Source of the DNA: Endocarpon pusillum Z07020
Lineage: Eukaryota > Ascomycota > Eurotiomycetes > Verrucariales > Verrucariaceae
Reading direction: 5' to 3'
NCBI RefSeq assembly: GCF_000464535.1
Contig: NW_006916030.1
Location: 119,148-183,147 of the forward strand
Length of the DNA stretch: 64,000 nt
A program made the position numbers and the translations under genes. Under the pieces are notes generated by a model, which saw nothing but the letters and a program-made list of their open reading frames with translations, was not told the origin of the DNA and searched no databases. This document shows, in pieces, positions 32,671-43,988 of this stretch; within the stretch, counting starts at the first letter, position 1; every line of letters starts with the position of its first letter.

Positions 32671-33550
32671 CGTGTGTAGTGAAGTAAGCAGCTGAGAATG
32701 TAATATATGGATGATTTGGGGGTGGAGATCGGCCAAAATTAGCAAATGTGGTGCAAAAGAGGGTAATGTCTCCAGGCATCAAAGTATTTATAGGTCTTCT
32801 GTGCCAGCAGAAGGAGGAGAAAGAATGCACAAGAGTACGAAAGAAAGACACACCAAGGCTTGTGTGAAGCCATCATTCTTTGTCTCCAAGGGGGCAAGGA
32901 CAATAGAAATACTCGGCTGGGAACAAAGGGAACGCGCCCAACATAGCTCACGATGAATGAGAGAGGCTATACATGGTATTGACGCGAGCCTATTGTCATT
33001 GAACACTGCGCTACAGCAATTAGACCTCGTTCAAGCCATCGATATGAAGTAATTGGCCGCTGTTTGCGCGCACAGATACTTTAGTGGAAAGGTCTCGACG
33101 GCACCATGGAGGCACTGGCCGAGCTTGAAGCTTTGCCAGTAGGAACAAGAAGTCACCTTGAAACAATGTGGAGCTCTGTATTGCTGAGTGAGAGGCTGCG
33201 CGTCTATCTGTGTGGGTACAAGCTATTCGCATTCTGTAGTGCGGAATGCAGTGGCCAATATGTGGGCTGGAAAGTTGACTCTTTGAAACACCAAAAAATG
33301 AAGTGCCGCCTTTCCTAATTGGCAAATATCACCGGAGATTTGCCGCGCCATAGATATGCTCGCACCACGTGGTCAGCCCTAAGCTACAGCTGTTCACTCT
33401 GCTAGATGTCACGCGACTGCTTTGATCGCGATGTGCATGGTGAATGTATATTGTACAGATTATTCAAAGCGATGCCTCGCTCTCTAGGCCTAGTACTACA
33501 GCACTTGGTCAGGCAGCTGGGAGCATAGATTGATTTCCCGCATTGCAGCG
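32671..33550. other. Divergent intergenic region, no gene seen
   Basis: Upstream region of both GH16 (-) and the Telo_bind gene (+). A 70-codon frame at 33106-33318 has no recognisable domain. No repeat seen. Confidence 0.5.
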
Positions 33551-36500
33551 ATGACCTCTCTGCTACTAGCTCTTCCACAAAGCCTCAGACTTTCTCGAGC
33601 GTCAAGATGCTCAATCACAGAACTTTCGCCCGCTATCAGTGACCAGGCCTCCAGATTCATCGACGGAGTCATCTCCCTAATATGGCCTTATTCGAGTTCC
33701 ACCCATAGTACGGCAGTCCTCCTTGCGGATCCTGACTTTCGAATACGCAGAGCAAAAGGGCAAACTAAGGTCACCTTCCATGGAGAGGTTGCGGTCGCTG
33801 TTGCCAATTCGCACGTGGGGATTGGCGATGCTGTTCACCTAAGCCTCGAAGGTGCTCAGTGGGCGCAGTCAAGCGAGGATGTGTCTGTGGTGGGAAAAAG
33901 AGCCGACTGGGATCTGGAGTATGTCGGACAAGTGTTCATGGAAATACAGCGGGGCTTGATTCCACTCGCTGTGGTGGACGTTTCTCCCCTTCCAGAATCC
34001 CTGGATGGCCCACTACGTGAGATAGATGGTAATGGAGGAGTCAAAACCAGAGCACCTCGGACAAGCAGGACTCAGGAGTTGTGGCCTTCGCCTGCATTCG
34101 CCAAGCCGAATGTGCATCTGACAGATCCATCGGTACAAGTCAAGGTGAGCTCTGCCATTGAAGAAGATGGATATATTCCTGGCAGTGGTAGAAAGCGAAC
34201 AAGATTCTCGCTTGATAGTGGGTCATGGCGTTACCTGGAAAGAAGCTCTAGCCCTGAGGACGGTAACCAAACCCCAGACCATGCGGATCCGCCATTCAAT
34301 CAAGAACAGGTCGTCGATACCACCTGTATTGCATGGGACACAGATAACAAGCACCGAGATATTGATGCAGTCGACTCGAGAGTTTCGCAGCAGCCATGCT
34401 CGCTAACACCACGTCACCACGCTGTCACAAATCATGCAGACAAAGCGCCGGAGGCTCTGATGCCTCCACCAACACTGGATCTAGAACAAGATCAGATCAT
34501 AAACGGTCCCTCCAATACAAAATCGCCAGTGAAGAGCGAATCTATTCTTACGCCGCAAGTAGAAAGGCATCTAGGGGCCGAACATAGCCCTACACCTCCA
34601 AGCACTAGTACCCCGATTTTGCGCCCTTTGGCTTCGCCAGGACTGCCCCTTATTTCTCCCCTTGTCGGGCGGCATGGTGGTGTCACTGGATATTTTCCCC
34701 CGGTTTCAAATGTGCAATCCGAGCTCCACTCGAGTGCAGAAATGTTTTCTCAAGAAGCTCTAAAAGGGAATCAGTCTAGTGTTACTCTGCCTCCTCCCTC
34801 AAGCCCAACGTTCCCTTACCAAATTGAGAAGAGCTTTTCGGATGATGCTATGATCATCAGTGATCCACACCCAGCTGGTCAAACAGTTGACTTGATTTCA
34901 CTAGGGGATGAGACTCAGGAATGGCAGAGACCGGAGGCAGGCGCTGGTTTGCATGCTGCTGCTTCTGAAGCAAAATATGACGCAGACGACATAAGACAAC
35001 CTCTCATTTCACTTGAGGGATTCGAGCTTGTCGATGACAGTCCTATTGAGCCGCAGCCTGTCGACCGAACAAGTTTTAGGAGTGTTCCTGATAAAGCTAG
35101 CACCAGCACGGCAGAGGTCACTTCGCAGAAATCTATCATACAAAATATCGTCTCTAGCACAACTTTGGAACAGTCTGTGCCTCGGTCTCCTCATAAGGTC
35201 GGAGGTGACTCGAACCAGGCCGTTATTCAGTCAGATAACAGGGTTGTAAATAATTCGCCAACCAAGCAACCCTCCAAGCTATCGACTGATCAGCTGAATA
35301 CCACGTCCCCTTCACACGTAGAGCAGAAAATTGGTGAAATCAAGCAGAATCATATTGGGCACGAAGATAATCCGTATAATGGGAACAAGCAGCAAGACAT
35401 TGAGCAGAATCACACTATCTCCGTTCCTCTTCCTTCACCGCTAAGACTCCTGGATTGGACTGAGGCTCTCGAAGTGTCGGCCCATGACGTTGAGGACGAT
35501 AGCCTTCGCATCAGTGCACCACCATTTCCATTCAAACAGGGATGGGACACCAGAGCTAAGAAAGAGAGCAAGGCTCGTCAAAGAGTACAAAAATTGCAAA
35601 CCGCCGGCCTCTATACGGCTCTTCGTGAGTCATACGATGGCGCTGGAGAGGGAGACAGGAGTTCTTCTGCAGAACCGTCGGATGTCGTTTCAAGTCTTGA
35701 TAGTCGGGAAAGGAGTCTGTCCTATGATGAGAACGGTAATCTGAATCAAAGGGAGGTCGCAGCGCCTGATGAGATATCCGAACCTGAAAGCAGTGACTCG
35801 GCGCTTACAGATGGAGACGAGAGCATCCTAGAGGCCGAAGGCAACCATTCGGAGGATATCCAGATCGTTGAGCTAGAATCCGGCAAGGATCATCAGCTGG
35901 TAGTTCCAGAGCTAGAAATGCAGCCTGGCCAGGGCACCGAGCAGGAGAACTTTTCTCAATCGGTCGATTCTGATGCGCCCATGATCGATGACGAAGATGG
36001 CTACCAATCCCCAACCCCAATGGAAGTGATGGACTTAGCCCCGCGGCTACCAGAGATGCCACGGTCACGATCACCGTCTATAACCCCAGAGGAGGATACT
36101 AGCCCATTCACTGCTTCGTCCACTCCGTTGCCTCAGTTTCCTTCTGATCTCCACATAGAGGAACACAAAGCGGCTCAGCTGAAAGTAGGATATGGGCGAC
36201 TCACAGATGATTCCTCTCTGAGACAACCCCGCTGGGGCTCAGGTTGAGCAGCTAGCAACTCCGGATAATACTCAAGATGAACCCCAGAATGCGCAATTCC
36301 GAGGTTTACGGAATAAGCTGCACAAGGAGAAGCCATTAACTGAGCTGCTTTCTTCGCCGCAAAACACACAAGATCTCCAAGAAAAGGAACCGCTAGGTGC
36401 AAACGAAGAACGAGAGAAGACGTCCACTGGTCCTTCGGCTGGGCCACCCAGACCCCACCTTGGTGAAAGTGAAACTGATGCAAATCTTACTACATCATTT

Positions 36501-38294
36501 TCTGAAGAGACAAGGCGGCGCCGATCTTCCCGTCTGTCTGGGAAGATGCCACTGTTAGGTAAAGACCCCTCTGAAATCGTCAGTCCATACTTTACTCCAA
36601 AGAGGGCAATACAAGACGGACAGCAAGATCAAGATCCCTCATCTCCACTCCGCCAACCTATCAGTCCGAGCTCAAAGCCACGAGATAATGTGGTGGTTCT
36701 GATCCCTCCACCAACAGAAAAACGTTCTGAGCCCAACATTCAGCAATGGTCTGTCACCCCAACGCCCTTGACATCCACGAATTCTTCTCTGAAGAGAGAC
36801 CCAGCTGATGGGAAAGGCTTTACAACACCCCACTCGTATTATCCATCTCTCTCTTCCGTGCCAAACCATTTCCATGACCTACTCGACATACTTGCGGTTG
36901 CTTCCTCAGTCTCGAAGCAGCCCCAACGGGCCAAATCTGGACCAAAAGACTACTACGTCTCAATGAGGCTCGCGGATTCCTCTTGTGGCGCAGGTGATAC
37001 ACTTTCGGTCCAGCTCTTGCGACCGTACAGAAACGCTTTACCCACATGTAGACGAGGAGATATCTTACTACTCAGGAATATGAAGGTACAAACCTGTCCA
37101 GCGCAAGGTACTCGGCGGAAGAGCCAGGAAAGTAGAGAACTCGACAGTATGATGCTCCTTAGCACGAACAGCAGCGCCTGGGCTGTCTTTAAATTCCCTT
37201 CTGCAGACTCTGTCTCGGCCGTGGAGGACAGGTCAAATTCGGAAGATGGATCTGCCCGGTCACCAGATAAAAGAGTTACGCCAGTCAAAATGGACGTACA
37301 AGTAAGTGGGCCTCCGGTTGAGTTCGGTGCCGAGGAGAGAGCATTCGCCAGAGGACTAAATCAATGGTGGATTGAGGAAGGAGAGGCAGGCTTCCCTGAT
37401 ATACCCAGCAAACCAGGCCAGAAGATGAAGCGCAAGGGAAAGGAGAAGTTGAACGAGCTGGAAATACCAGAGGAGACATTACATGAGCACGAGTTGAGAG
37501 ACGGTATGGCATACGGCGATTTGATTAGCCCGAGACCCCTACACGAACATTTCCATCGCAATGAAAATGGTCATGTTGAAGACCACGAGTCAAGTCTCCA
37601 TGAACACGAACTGCGCGATGGTGTGGCATATGGCGACACAATCAGCAAGATCCCTGTGCATGAACATCATCAGCACGAACACCACGTTGATCACACTTAC
37701 AGCCGTGGTTCCAATGCTCCACGATGCGGAGAAACAGATAGCAAAGCAGAAGATGAATCTAGCCTTCATGAACACGAACTCCGGGACGGAACGGCATACG
37801 GCGATACCTTGAGTTCGAAGCCTATACATCGACATTTCCATGTTCACGACGATCATCAAGATGGTCAAGAGAGCAGCACTAGCCAGCTTGTTCAGGATGG
37901 CCACAACGCTAGTCTCACATCTCCAGCCTCAGGTGAGGCCGACCGCTCACATAGCTTGCGCAACGGGATCTCATATGGAGACACAAACTCAAAAGGCCAA
38001 AATACTTTAATTTCCACACCAACAAAACCACGTACTAGGTCGAAACGAGGTGTTGCAATCGAAGCACCAATAGAGCAGAGCGAGTCTGAATCCGAGGCCG
38101 AGTCTGAGGATGCGTCTGAGGATGCGTCTGAGGATGAGTCTGAGGATGAGTCTGAGGATGAGTCTGAGGATGAGATGAGTCTGAGGATTAGTCTGAGGGC
38201 GCAGGAAATGCTGAGTGTGTGCACAATGTCGGCAGTGGCAGGACAGAGACGGCCGCCGAGACTTCAGCTACGCGCTCAAGCAAGAACATCCTAG
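33551..38294 (+). CDS. Telo_bind (POT1/Cdc13 OB-fold) protein with HELRDG repeats
   Basis: Two exons, 33551-36184 and 36243-38294, joined by a 58-nt intron (GTAGGA donor, GCTCAG acceptor, phase 0), giving 1561 aa. Residues about 20-165 look like a first OB-type domain (DGVISLIWPYSSS, FRIRRAKGQTKVTFHG). A long acidic, disordered linker follows. About 1070-1200 resembles the telomeric single-strand DNA-binding domain of the POT1/Cdc13 family (YYVSMRLADSS, LSVQLLRPYRNALP, GDILLLRNMKVQT). Then come four copies of a His-rich repeat based on LHEHELRDGxAYGD (from about 37479, 37596, 37764, 37946), and an acidic SEDE minisatellite. By family this points to telomere capping or Cdc13/POT1-like work in the nucleus; the exact orthologue is uncertain. 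The C-terminal 38 residues follow a frame change inside the minisatellite. Confidence 0.75.
37479..38000 (+). repeat. Four HELRDG-type protein repeats inside the Telo_bind gene
   Basis: Three strong copies of LHEHELRDG(M/V/T)AYGD followed by a His-rich segment, and a fourth degenerate copy HSLRNGISYGD. Spacing is about 115 to 185 bp. At DNA level the copies differ at many third positions, so the repeat is old and kept at protein level. Confidence 0.9.
38098..38195 (+). repeat. 12-bp minisatellite (GATGAGTCTGAG)n
   Basis: Seven to eight units coding Glu-Ser-Glu-Asp at the end of the Telo_bind gene. Near 38172 a unit is shortened and the reading phase relative to the repeat changes. The next unit carries GATTAG in the original phase. 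Confidence 0.9.
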
Positions 38295-39409
38295 GGATTA
38301 GTGTCTGTGTAAGTTCAACAAGTCATCGACGCGGCAAGAGATGGAGAATGCGGTGAGGGAAAACATATACGAATCATGCTCCTGACCACGCAAGGATTGT
38401 AGGAACATCAGGGACCTAGAAGGAGGATTAATCGCACAGTTGTCTACCAAAGAAGCAGCTGATGCCGACATGGTGGCCTGTCTCTCTCCCTCCAGTGCAG
38501 CAAACCTGACTCCAAGAAAAGCGCATTGAATAATACAAATCATCATCCACCGGGTACAAATCCACCAGCCTAACCCACCTTTCCTCCCTGCTTCCGAAGC
38601 CCCAGTAGCCATGTATGGAAGCCGTGTTTAATCACCACACCTACCAACAAAGAGCGACCAACTTCTTCCGTGTCCAGTAGTGTCCAGCGTCCTCCCATCC
38701 ACCATTCTCCCCATCAACCAACCCGCCAATCAATCAATCGTTCGTTCATGTTCATGTTCATGTTCATGTTCATGTTCATGTTCATGTTCATGTTCAAGAC
38801 CGAGATCAGGATGCGCAGCAGCTTAGCTGCCCAACCAGCACAAAGGTCGTCCGAAGCACCCATCCGATGGGCTTTGGTTACTGGGAAGTTGGCCCTCACT
38901 TATATCCTTGACAAGCTCGGGTCCCATGTTCGTATCAAGGAAGGACAGATTAGCTTTTCTGCTCCTGGTCGTCTCGACGCTAGGAGAGTAACTTCAAAGG
39001 CTGCGAGGAAGATGTGGGTGTGTAGTGTAGGTTCAATATGTTTTTTATTCACTACGAACTGAAGTTATGCTATGTAGTGAACTAGGGAATGGATGGAAGA
39101 GCATATAAGTGATGCTGGCAAATACGTCCTCCTGCTAAGGTGACCGCTATCTGAACGAGAACGACGATGATCTGATCTCGATGGCGCGCGCATCTGTTTT
39201 GGAAAATTACCAGATCAGAGAGACCTTGATATCTATCTCCTGCCGGTGGTTCCTCTGGCTCTAGCCACTTGTGCTCGGGCTCCCTGTCGCCGGATGAAGT
39301 TCAAAATGGTGTCTAGAACAACTGATGAATACGATTCACCCCAGCAGTGAACCACCAGCCAAGGGAATGGAGACATTCCCTTACCAAAAGATATCTTCAA
39401 GGACTTTTT
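38295..39409. other. Intergenic with (TTCATG)n tract
   Basis: About 1.1 kb between convergent genes. No supported gene. It carries the hexanucleotide tract at 38745-38796. Confidence 0.5.
38745..38796. repeat. (TTCATG)n hexanucleotide microsatellite
   Basis: Nearly nine perfect units. Open in several frames, as expected of the repeat. Confidence 0.95.
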
Positions 39410-41080
39410 TCAGACATCATGCTCAGCCGGCCTTCTCGCCGCGCCGCCCTCGGTATTGGCCTTACTGGCCCCCCTCGCCTTCCGATCACTAGCCAACACC
39501 TGCGCGAATTTACTCCTCTTCCTGATCTCGGGGCCCTTCCAATAAAACACATAGATTGGGATCGTCACCAGAATAGCCAGGAAGGCCAAGATCGTGGTCG
39601 GCCACTCCAGCTTGTACCTGTGGCCGATGTTTTCGTACATGGGCGTGGCGTAGAAGGCGGCAATGCCGGCCAACAGATCGCGGGCGAAGCCGTTCCCGCC
39701 GGTGGCGGAAGCGGAATAGGGACCGTACGAGGCGATCATATAGTCGATCGTTGCTTGGTAGATGGCGTAATTTGCGATGCCGATCAGGGTTGCGAAGCTG
39801 AGTGGCGCGATCCAGTGGACGTGAGGTGGGCCCAGGGATGTCCAGGCGAAGCCGAAGAGGCCGACGGCCAAGCATGGGGCTAGGAAGAGGAGCCAGTACA
39901 GACGGCGTTCGGGTTGGAGGGCGTCCGGGTCTCTGCGGCGGATTTGACTGTCGCGGTGGATGAAGGGGAAGAAGGAGATGTAGGCGATGACATAACCGAG
40001 GACGATGGAGCAGAATGCTAGTCCTGTGGTGATGACGGTGAAGTTCCATTGTTTGAAGACCGGGGTAAAGGATTCGAGGAAAGTGAAGATCAGTGCGTCG
40101 CTGAAGCCGGAGAGGAGGGACAGACACAGTACGATTGGCTCGCGAACAAACATTTCGAAAGGCCGGATCCAGATTGTCAGGACTTCTTTGGGAGAGATCC
40201 GCTGCTCTTTCAGCTCGTTAGGCCCGTAAGCGTTGGGGTCTTCACCTGACTTGCGGCGGCGTTTGGCTTCGCGGTCGACGAGGATGCTGCTTCGGGTTTC
40301 TGGGACCATGAGGAAATGCATGATCTGAACGACTACGCCAAAGATGAGCTGGATCCAGAAAACCCAGTTGTAGTGGAGGTATGTTTGAATGAAACCACCA
40401 AATATCGGTCCAAGCGCGCTACCGCCCACGGAAGAGAAGACAATAAATGCTACCGCGTATTGTTGGTCGTCTGGCTCCCACATGTCGGCTACCATACCCA
40501 GGGTGACGGAGCCACCGGCGGAGGAGAGACCAACTAGAGCACGTCCGACAATCATGGTGCCCAAGTTGGGTGCAAGTGCACAGGGGAGCTGCCAGATATT
40601 CACCAAGAACAGCGAGAGCTGTAAGACAGGCCAACGTCCAAGCTCCTCACTCCACGGTGCCCACAGTTCGCAGCCAAAAGCGTAAGCGATGAGCATGACC
40701 GCTTGACCAAGCCTAGCGGCGCGTTTGCTGACGCCAAAGGTATTGGAGATGCCACCAACAGCATTGGCGTAGATGCTGGCATTGAAGTTCATGGAGGTCT
40801 GAACAGCGAAAATGACACTGAGAATGGTCCATTTCTTAACTGTTGAATACCGGAAACCAAGCTTGTCGTAGCAATCTGCGTCTTGCAACTCAACTTTGCC
40901 ATCTGCTCTTTCGGGCCGGGTTGAGTTGTGATGGACGCTGCCGCTTCTACTCTTCCTTCCTGAGGGTTGTTGAGGAGGGGCTTGTATTTGCTCCGTCCAT
41001 TCTTCAGCTAAATTTTCGGCTGGATTTTCACGGACGACCACTGTTTTCGAAGTCTCGGATACTGGACGAGTCGAAGGCAT
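39410..41080 (-). CDS. MFS transporter, DHA1 polyamine/drug type
   Basis: Single exon, 556 aa, starting MPSTRPVSETSK; the frame is open upstream but this ATG fits the family. A hydrophilic N-terminal domain of about 90 residues is followed by 12 predicted helices in two halves with a central loop (DREAKRRRKSGEDPNAYG). Family marks: GRALVGLSSAGGSVTLG (motif C-like region of helix 5), WAPWSEELGRWP (motif A), and ALGPIFGGFIQTYLHYNWVFW (helix 6 start). This is the Tpo/Flu-type DHA1 drug:H+ antiporter group, plasma membrane. The tail is basic. No biosynthetic or regulatory partner lies next to it, and the substrate is unknown. Confidence 0.9.
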   Translation of the reverse strand: MPSTRPVSETSKTVVVRENPAENLAEEWTEQIQAPPQQPSGRKSRSGSVHHNSTRPERADGKVELQDADCYDKLGFRYSTVKKWTILSVIFAVQTSMNFNASIYANAVGGISNTFGVSKRAARLGQAVMLIAYAFGCELWAPWSEELGRWPVLQLSLFLVNIWQLPCALAPNLGTMIVGRALVGLSSAGGSVTLGMVADMWEPDDQQYAVAFIVFSSVGGSALGPIFGGFIQTYLHYNWVFWIQLIFGVVVQIMHFLMVPETRSSILVDREAKRRRKSGEDPNAYGPNELKEQRISPKEVLTIWIRPFEMFVREPIVLCLSLLSGFSDALIFTFLESFTPVFKQWNFTVITTGLAFCSIVLGYVIAYISFFPFIHRDSQIRRRDPDALQPERRLYWLLFLAPCLAVGLFGFAWTSLGPPHVHWIAPLSFATLIGIANYAIYQATIDYMIASYGPYSASATGGNGFARDLLAGIAAFYATPMYENIGHRYKLEWPTTILAFLAILVTIPIYVFYWKGPEIRKRSKFAQVLASDRKARGASKANTEGGAARRPAEHDV

Positions 41081-42432
41081 TATGGATGAGGAGGATCCAC
41101 AGGATAATACAGCACAAGGCTTGGTGACTGGACTGTGGATGTATTTGGTCTCCAGAAGTATTTGATGATTGACGTCGAGTCCCGATGGATGTTGCAAGCG
41201 AAGAGTGCATATAGATAAAGCTGCCTCCTTGAATATGGTCACACATAGATTTTAGAAGGGAAAACGGCTGTCGTCTATCTCTACGAAGAGATGAAGGAGA
41301 AGTAAAGTGCCGTCGTGCCTTTGGATGGCGAGCCTGGGAAAGATATACGAAAGACATTTGGGTACCTTGCCAATTTGGCAGCGTGCTCACGAATGAGCGT
41401 AGTATCGCGCTATCAAGTGTCGGTAGCATCTAGGTTTACCTCATGAGAGACGCTTGTAACACCATGGTCCATACAATTTTGTGGTTGGACAAATGAACGC
41501 AGTTGGCCAATGACAGTACTAGGAGTTGATCATACTAAGATTGTTCAAGCTTTTGCCAACTCTCGTGCCGAGATAGTGGTCCATCAGAAACGCTATCCGA
41601 ACGAATCAACTTACTATCCAAGTTACTACCTAGTACTGACTTAAGCTAGCTGTCAGCGGATCGGCACCGGATTTACGCTGATCTGAACCTTCAATCTTTG
41701 ACGACGTACGTAGTAGTACTACGGAGTACTAGTGAGTACTACATACTTCACCCAATCCCAAGCATGAGAATGATCCCTAGTACTGGGTACCTTCCATTAA
41801 ATACCCCTAGGCTCCGTGAACAGCCGAGTGTAAGACTAGAACAAGAGCGGTCACTCGGCAAGGGTGGGTCTAGGATTCTGAGATGCAGCCGAAGAAAGCA
41901 AAGCTGTAAAGCGGAAGCTCGTCACCAGAAGATAGATGTGGGTGAGCATGTCACAGGGGAGTACCTTGCAAGCGGTGCTTTGTACGCTGACAGTCTCTTG
42001 GACTCGCTACCGATGCCTCACTATACCTCCCCCCCTTAACATGTTTGATCTCCCTGTGCTGGTCTCTTGCACAAAGGTACATCTTTCACAAAGCGCGCAA
42101 ATTCTGGCACCCTCCCTTGCAAGCTCTACTTTCATAGTCATCGCGAAGATGCTGTGTCACGACAGCGAAGGCCTCGTGTGCTTTATGAGAACCCATTCTG
42201 GTGTCAAACTGCTGGTTCTAGGAAAACCTTTTCAAACATGTTTCACGGATGTTCCGATCTAAAATCTCGAGTTAGGCCGAAGCCATGAAGTATCAGGTTG
42301 CCGAAAAGGGATATTTTATATCTTGATTGCAAGAATGATACGAGCAGCCTCAACTTCAGACCTACCACCTACAACATCTCGACTGGTTTCAAGGAGAGCT
42401 TGTCCTTTTTAGAACAATTGTGGTCTACCATC
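41081..42432. other. Intergenic, no gene seen
   Basis: About 1.35 kb. It has a dense cluster of TACGTAGTAGTACTACGGAGTACTAG-like words at 41705-41745, including an exact TACGGAGTA at 41721. Frames at 41698-42288 overlap each other and lack domains. Confidence 0.5.
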
Positions 42433-43002
42433 ATGCCACCTAAAGATTATACGCCATGGAAACTTCCGTCGGCAGCAGAAGAGATAGATAGACGAGCAGC
42501 AAAGGGCACTTTGCGTTCTTCCAGAACCTCCTCTGCCTCTGCCTCTTCCTCCTCCTCCTCCGGCGCCCACCCTTCTTCTTCAAATTCCTCGTCCGCCGGT
42601 TCGACGAGCTCTGCTTCCCCTCTCCCCTCGGCCGGCCGCCAAAAGCCTCCGTCCCGAAAGAGTGGGAACAAATCCGTTCCAAGCGGCCGGCCAGCTTCTC
42701 AAAGTGCTCTACTGTCTTCCTCGACCGCGCAGCCATCTAGCGGAAGTGTAGCTCGACCCTCACGAAGCACATATACATCCAAGCAGAGCGTCCCAGCAGC
42801 CGCTGAAAATGCAGGTTCAATCACGAGTCAGAGCGTCGATCCTCGGCCTCAAGCGGAAAAGATAGCAGAAACAAAAAAGCTCGAGAGCGACAAGGAAGCC
42901 ATTTGCGACGAACTTGACAAGTTGGAGATCCAAATTGGGAAGGAGATTAAAAAGAGGGATGACATGATCGCCAGAGATGTGAAGAAGTTTAACGCAAATT
43001 AG
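42433..43002 (+). CDS. Ser-rich orphan with C-terminal coiled coil
   Basis: A 189-aa single-exon protein from the first good ATG (MPPKDYTPWKLPSAAEE). Residues 30-140 are almost only Ser, Ala, Pro, Gly and Arg. The last 45 (AEKIAETKKLESDKEAICDELDKLEIQIGKE) form a charged coiled coil. No family recognised. It is the first of four small, low-complexity genes on the same strand. Confidence 0.55.
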   Translation: MPPKDYTPWKLPSAAEEIDRRAAKGTLRSSRTSSASASSSSSSGAHPSSSNSSSAGSTSSASPLPSAGRQKPPSRKSGNKSVPSGRPASQSALLSSSTAQPSSGSVARPSRSTYTSKQSVPAAAENAGSITSQSVDPRPQAEKIAETKKLESDKEAICDELDKLEIQIGKEIKKRDDMIARDVKKFNAN

Positions 43003-43526
43003 ATTTCATAATTTTTGATAATCAAAGACTTAGAGATTGTATGAAGGCTTGTGATACGCGAGAACTTTGGATTGAGTTCTTTGCTCAGACTGTCCCATGT
43101 GAAACATTACATGTTGGATCACCTAACTGTCGAACCTCTTCAATGTTTTGTCTTCACAGTCAATGTGGTGCCATTTTAGGGATGCAGAAGCGTCCCGTGG
43201 CGCACTTGTACCCTCACCCGAACTATAGGTCATGGGAAATCAATTGAAACAAGCTGTCAGGGTCTCAGGCGAACCTCAGGTCAAGTTGAGCATGTGTCTC
43301 ATGGTATGAAGAAATCCGACGCATAGGTCCGAAACATCAATAGTTCTGGATGAAACCCATCGACCATTACATCAGTGGTTACGACGTTCATTTTTTCAAT
43401 CACTGAAGCTCGAGATTCTTCAACGTTGTACATGCCTGAAATCATGCTATCAAAACCTTCGCAGTGTACCCGGTCTCTGAAAGGGGCAAACGGCCCTATC
43501 TATCGGCAAAATCCCAACAGCCCCAT
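43003..43526. other. Intergenic, no gene seen
   Basis: About 520 bp between two small genes. Frames on the plus strand overlap and lack domains. Confidence 0.45.
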
Positions 43527-43988
43527 ATGTCCCCAAGGGTACACGCTGGACCAACGATAGCTTCTTTCTTGTCAGCGCCCTCTTCCCCTCTATCTGTAGG
43601 CAGCATCACAACTTTCGATGCAAGCAATGCACATCTCCCTGGGCCCACCACGGCAGCACAGGCCACGAGAACCAAGCGAGGTGGACCCCTTACGGCTTTC
43701 CCCCCTAATGGCAATGGCGTCAACCCCTCATACTTGAATTCATCAGAGGGAGGGCCACTAGACCAAGATATTATACGTATAGTAGAGCAGTGTGAAGACG
43801 TGGATGGCGCCCTACTTCTTCTGAGATCAGAACTACTGCTCTGGGCGCGTCGCTCATACAATGGCAGAACATTTACCGGTGATTCTGATGCACAGGTGAA
43901 GCAACTGGTAAGGGTCGTGGAGCAGCTGAAGAAGACGGGCCGGTGCGTTGTTAGAGGAAAGATCATTTGTCCCAAAGCTGAAGATTGA
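43527..43988 (+). CDS. Small orphan protein
   Basis: A 153-aa open frame from MSPRVHAGPTIASF. The frame extends upstream from a GTG, so an upstream exon is possible. The N-terminal 80 residues are Ser/Pro/Thr-rich. The C-terminal 70 residues look helical (DQDIIRIVEQCEDVDGALLLL, then DAQVKQLVRVVEQLKKTG). No family recognised. Confidence 0.5.
   Translation: MSPRVHAGPTIASFLSAPSSPLSVGSITTFDASNAHLPGPTTAAQATRTKRGGPLTAFPPNGNGVNPSYLNSSEGGPLDQDIIRIVEQCEDVDGALLLLRSELLLWARRSYNGRTFTGDSDAQVKQLVRVVEQLKKTGRCVVRGKIICPKAED

Noticed and set aside
36185..36545. Frameshift splitting the Telo_bind gene into two genes
   Set aside because: A 58-nt intron (36185-36242) with GT and AG ends joins the two frames in phase, and the second frame is open well upstream of its first ATG.
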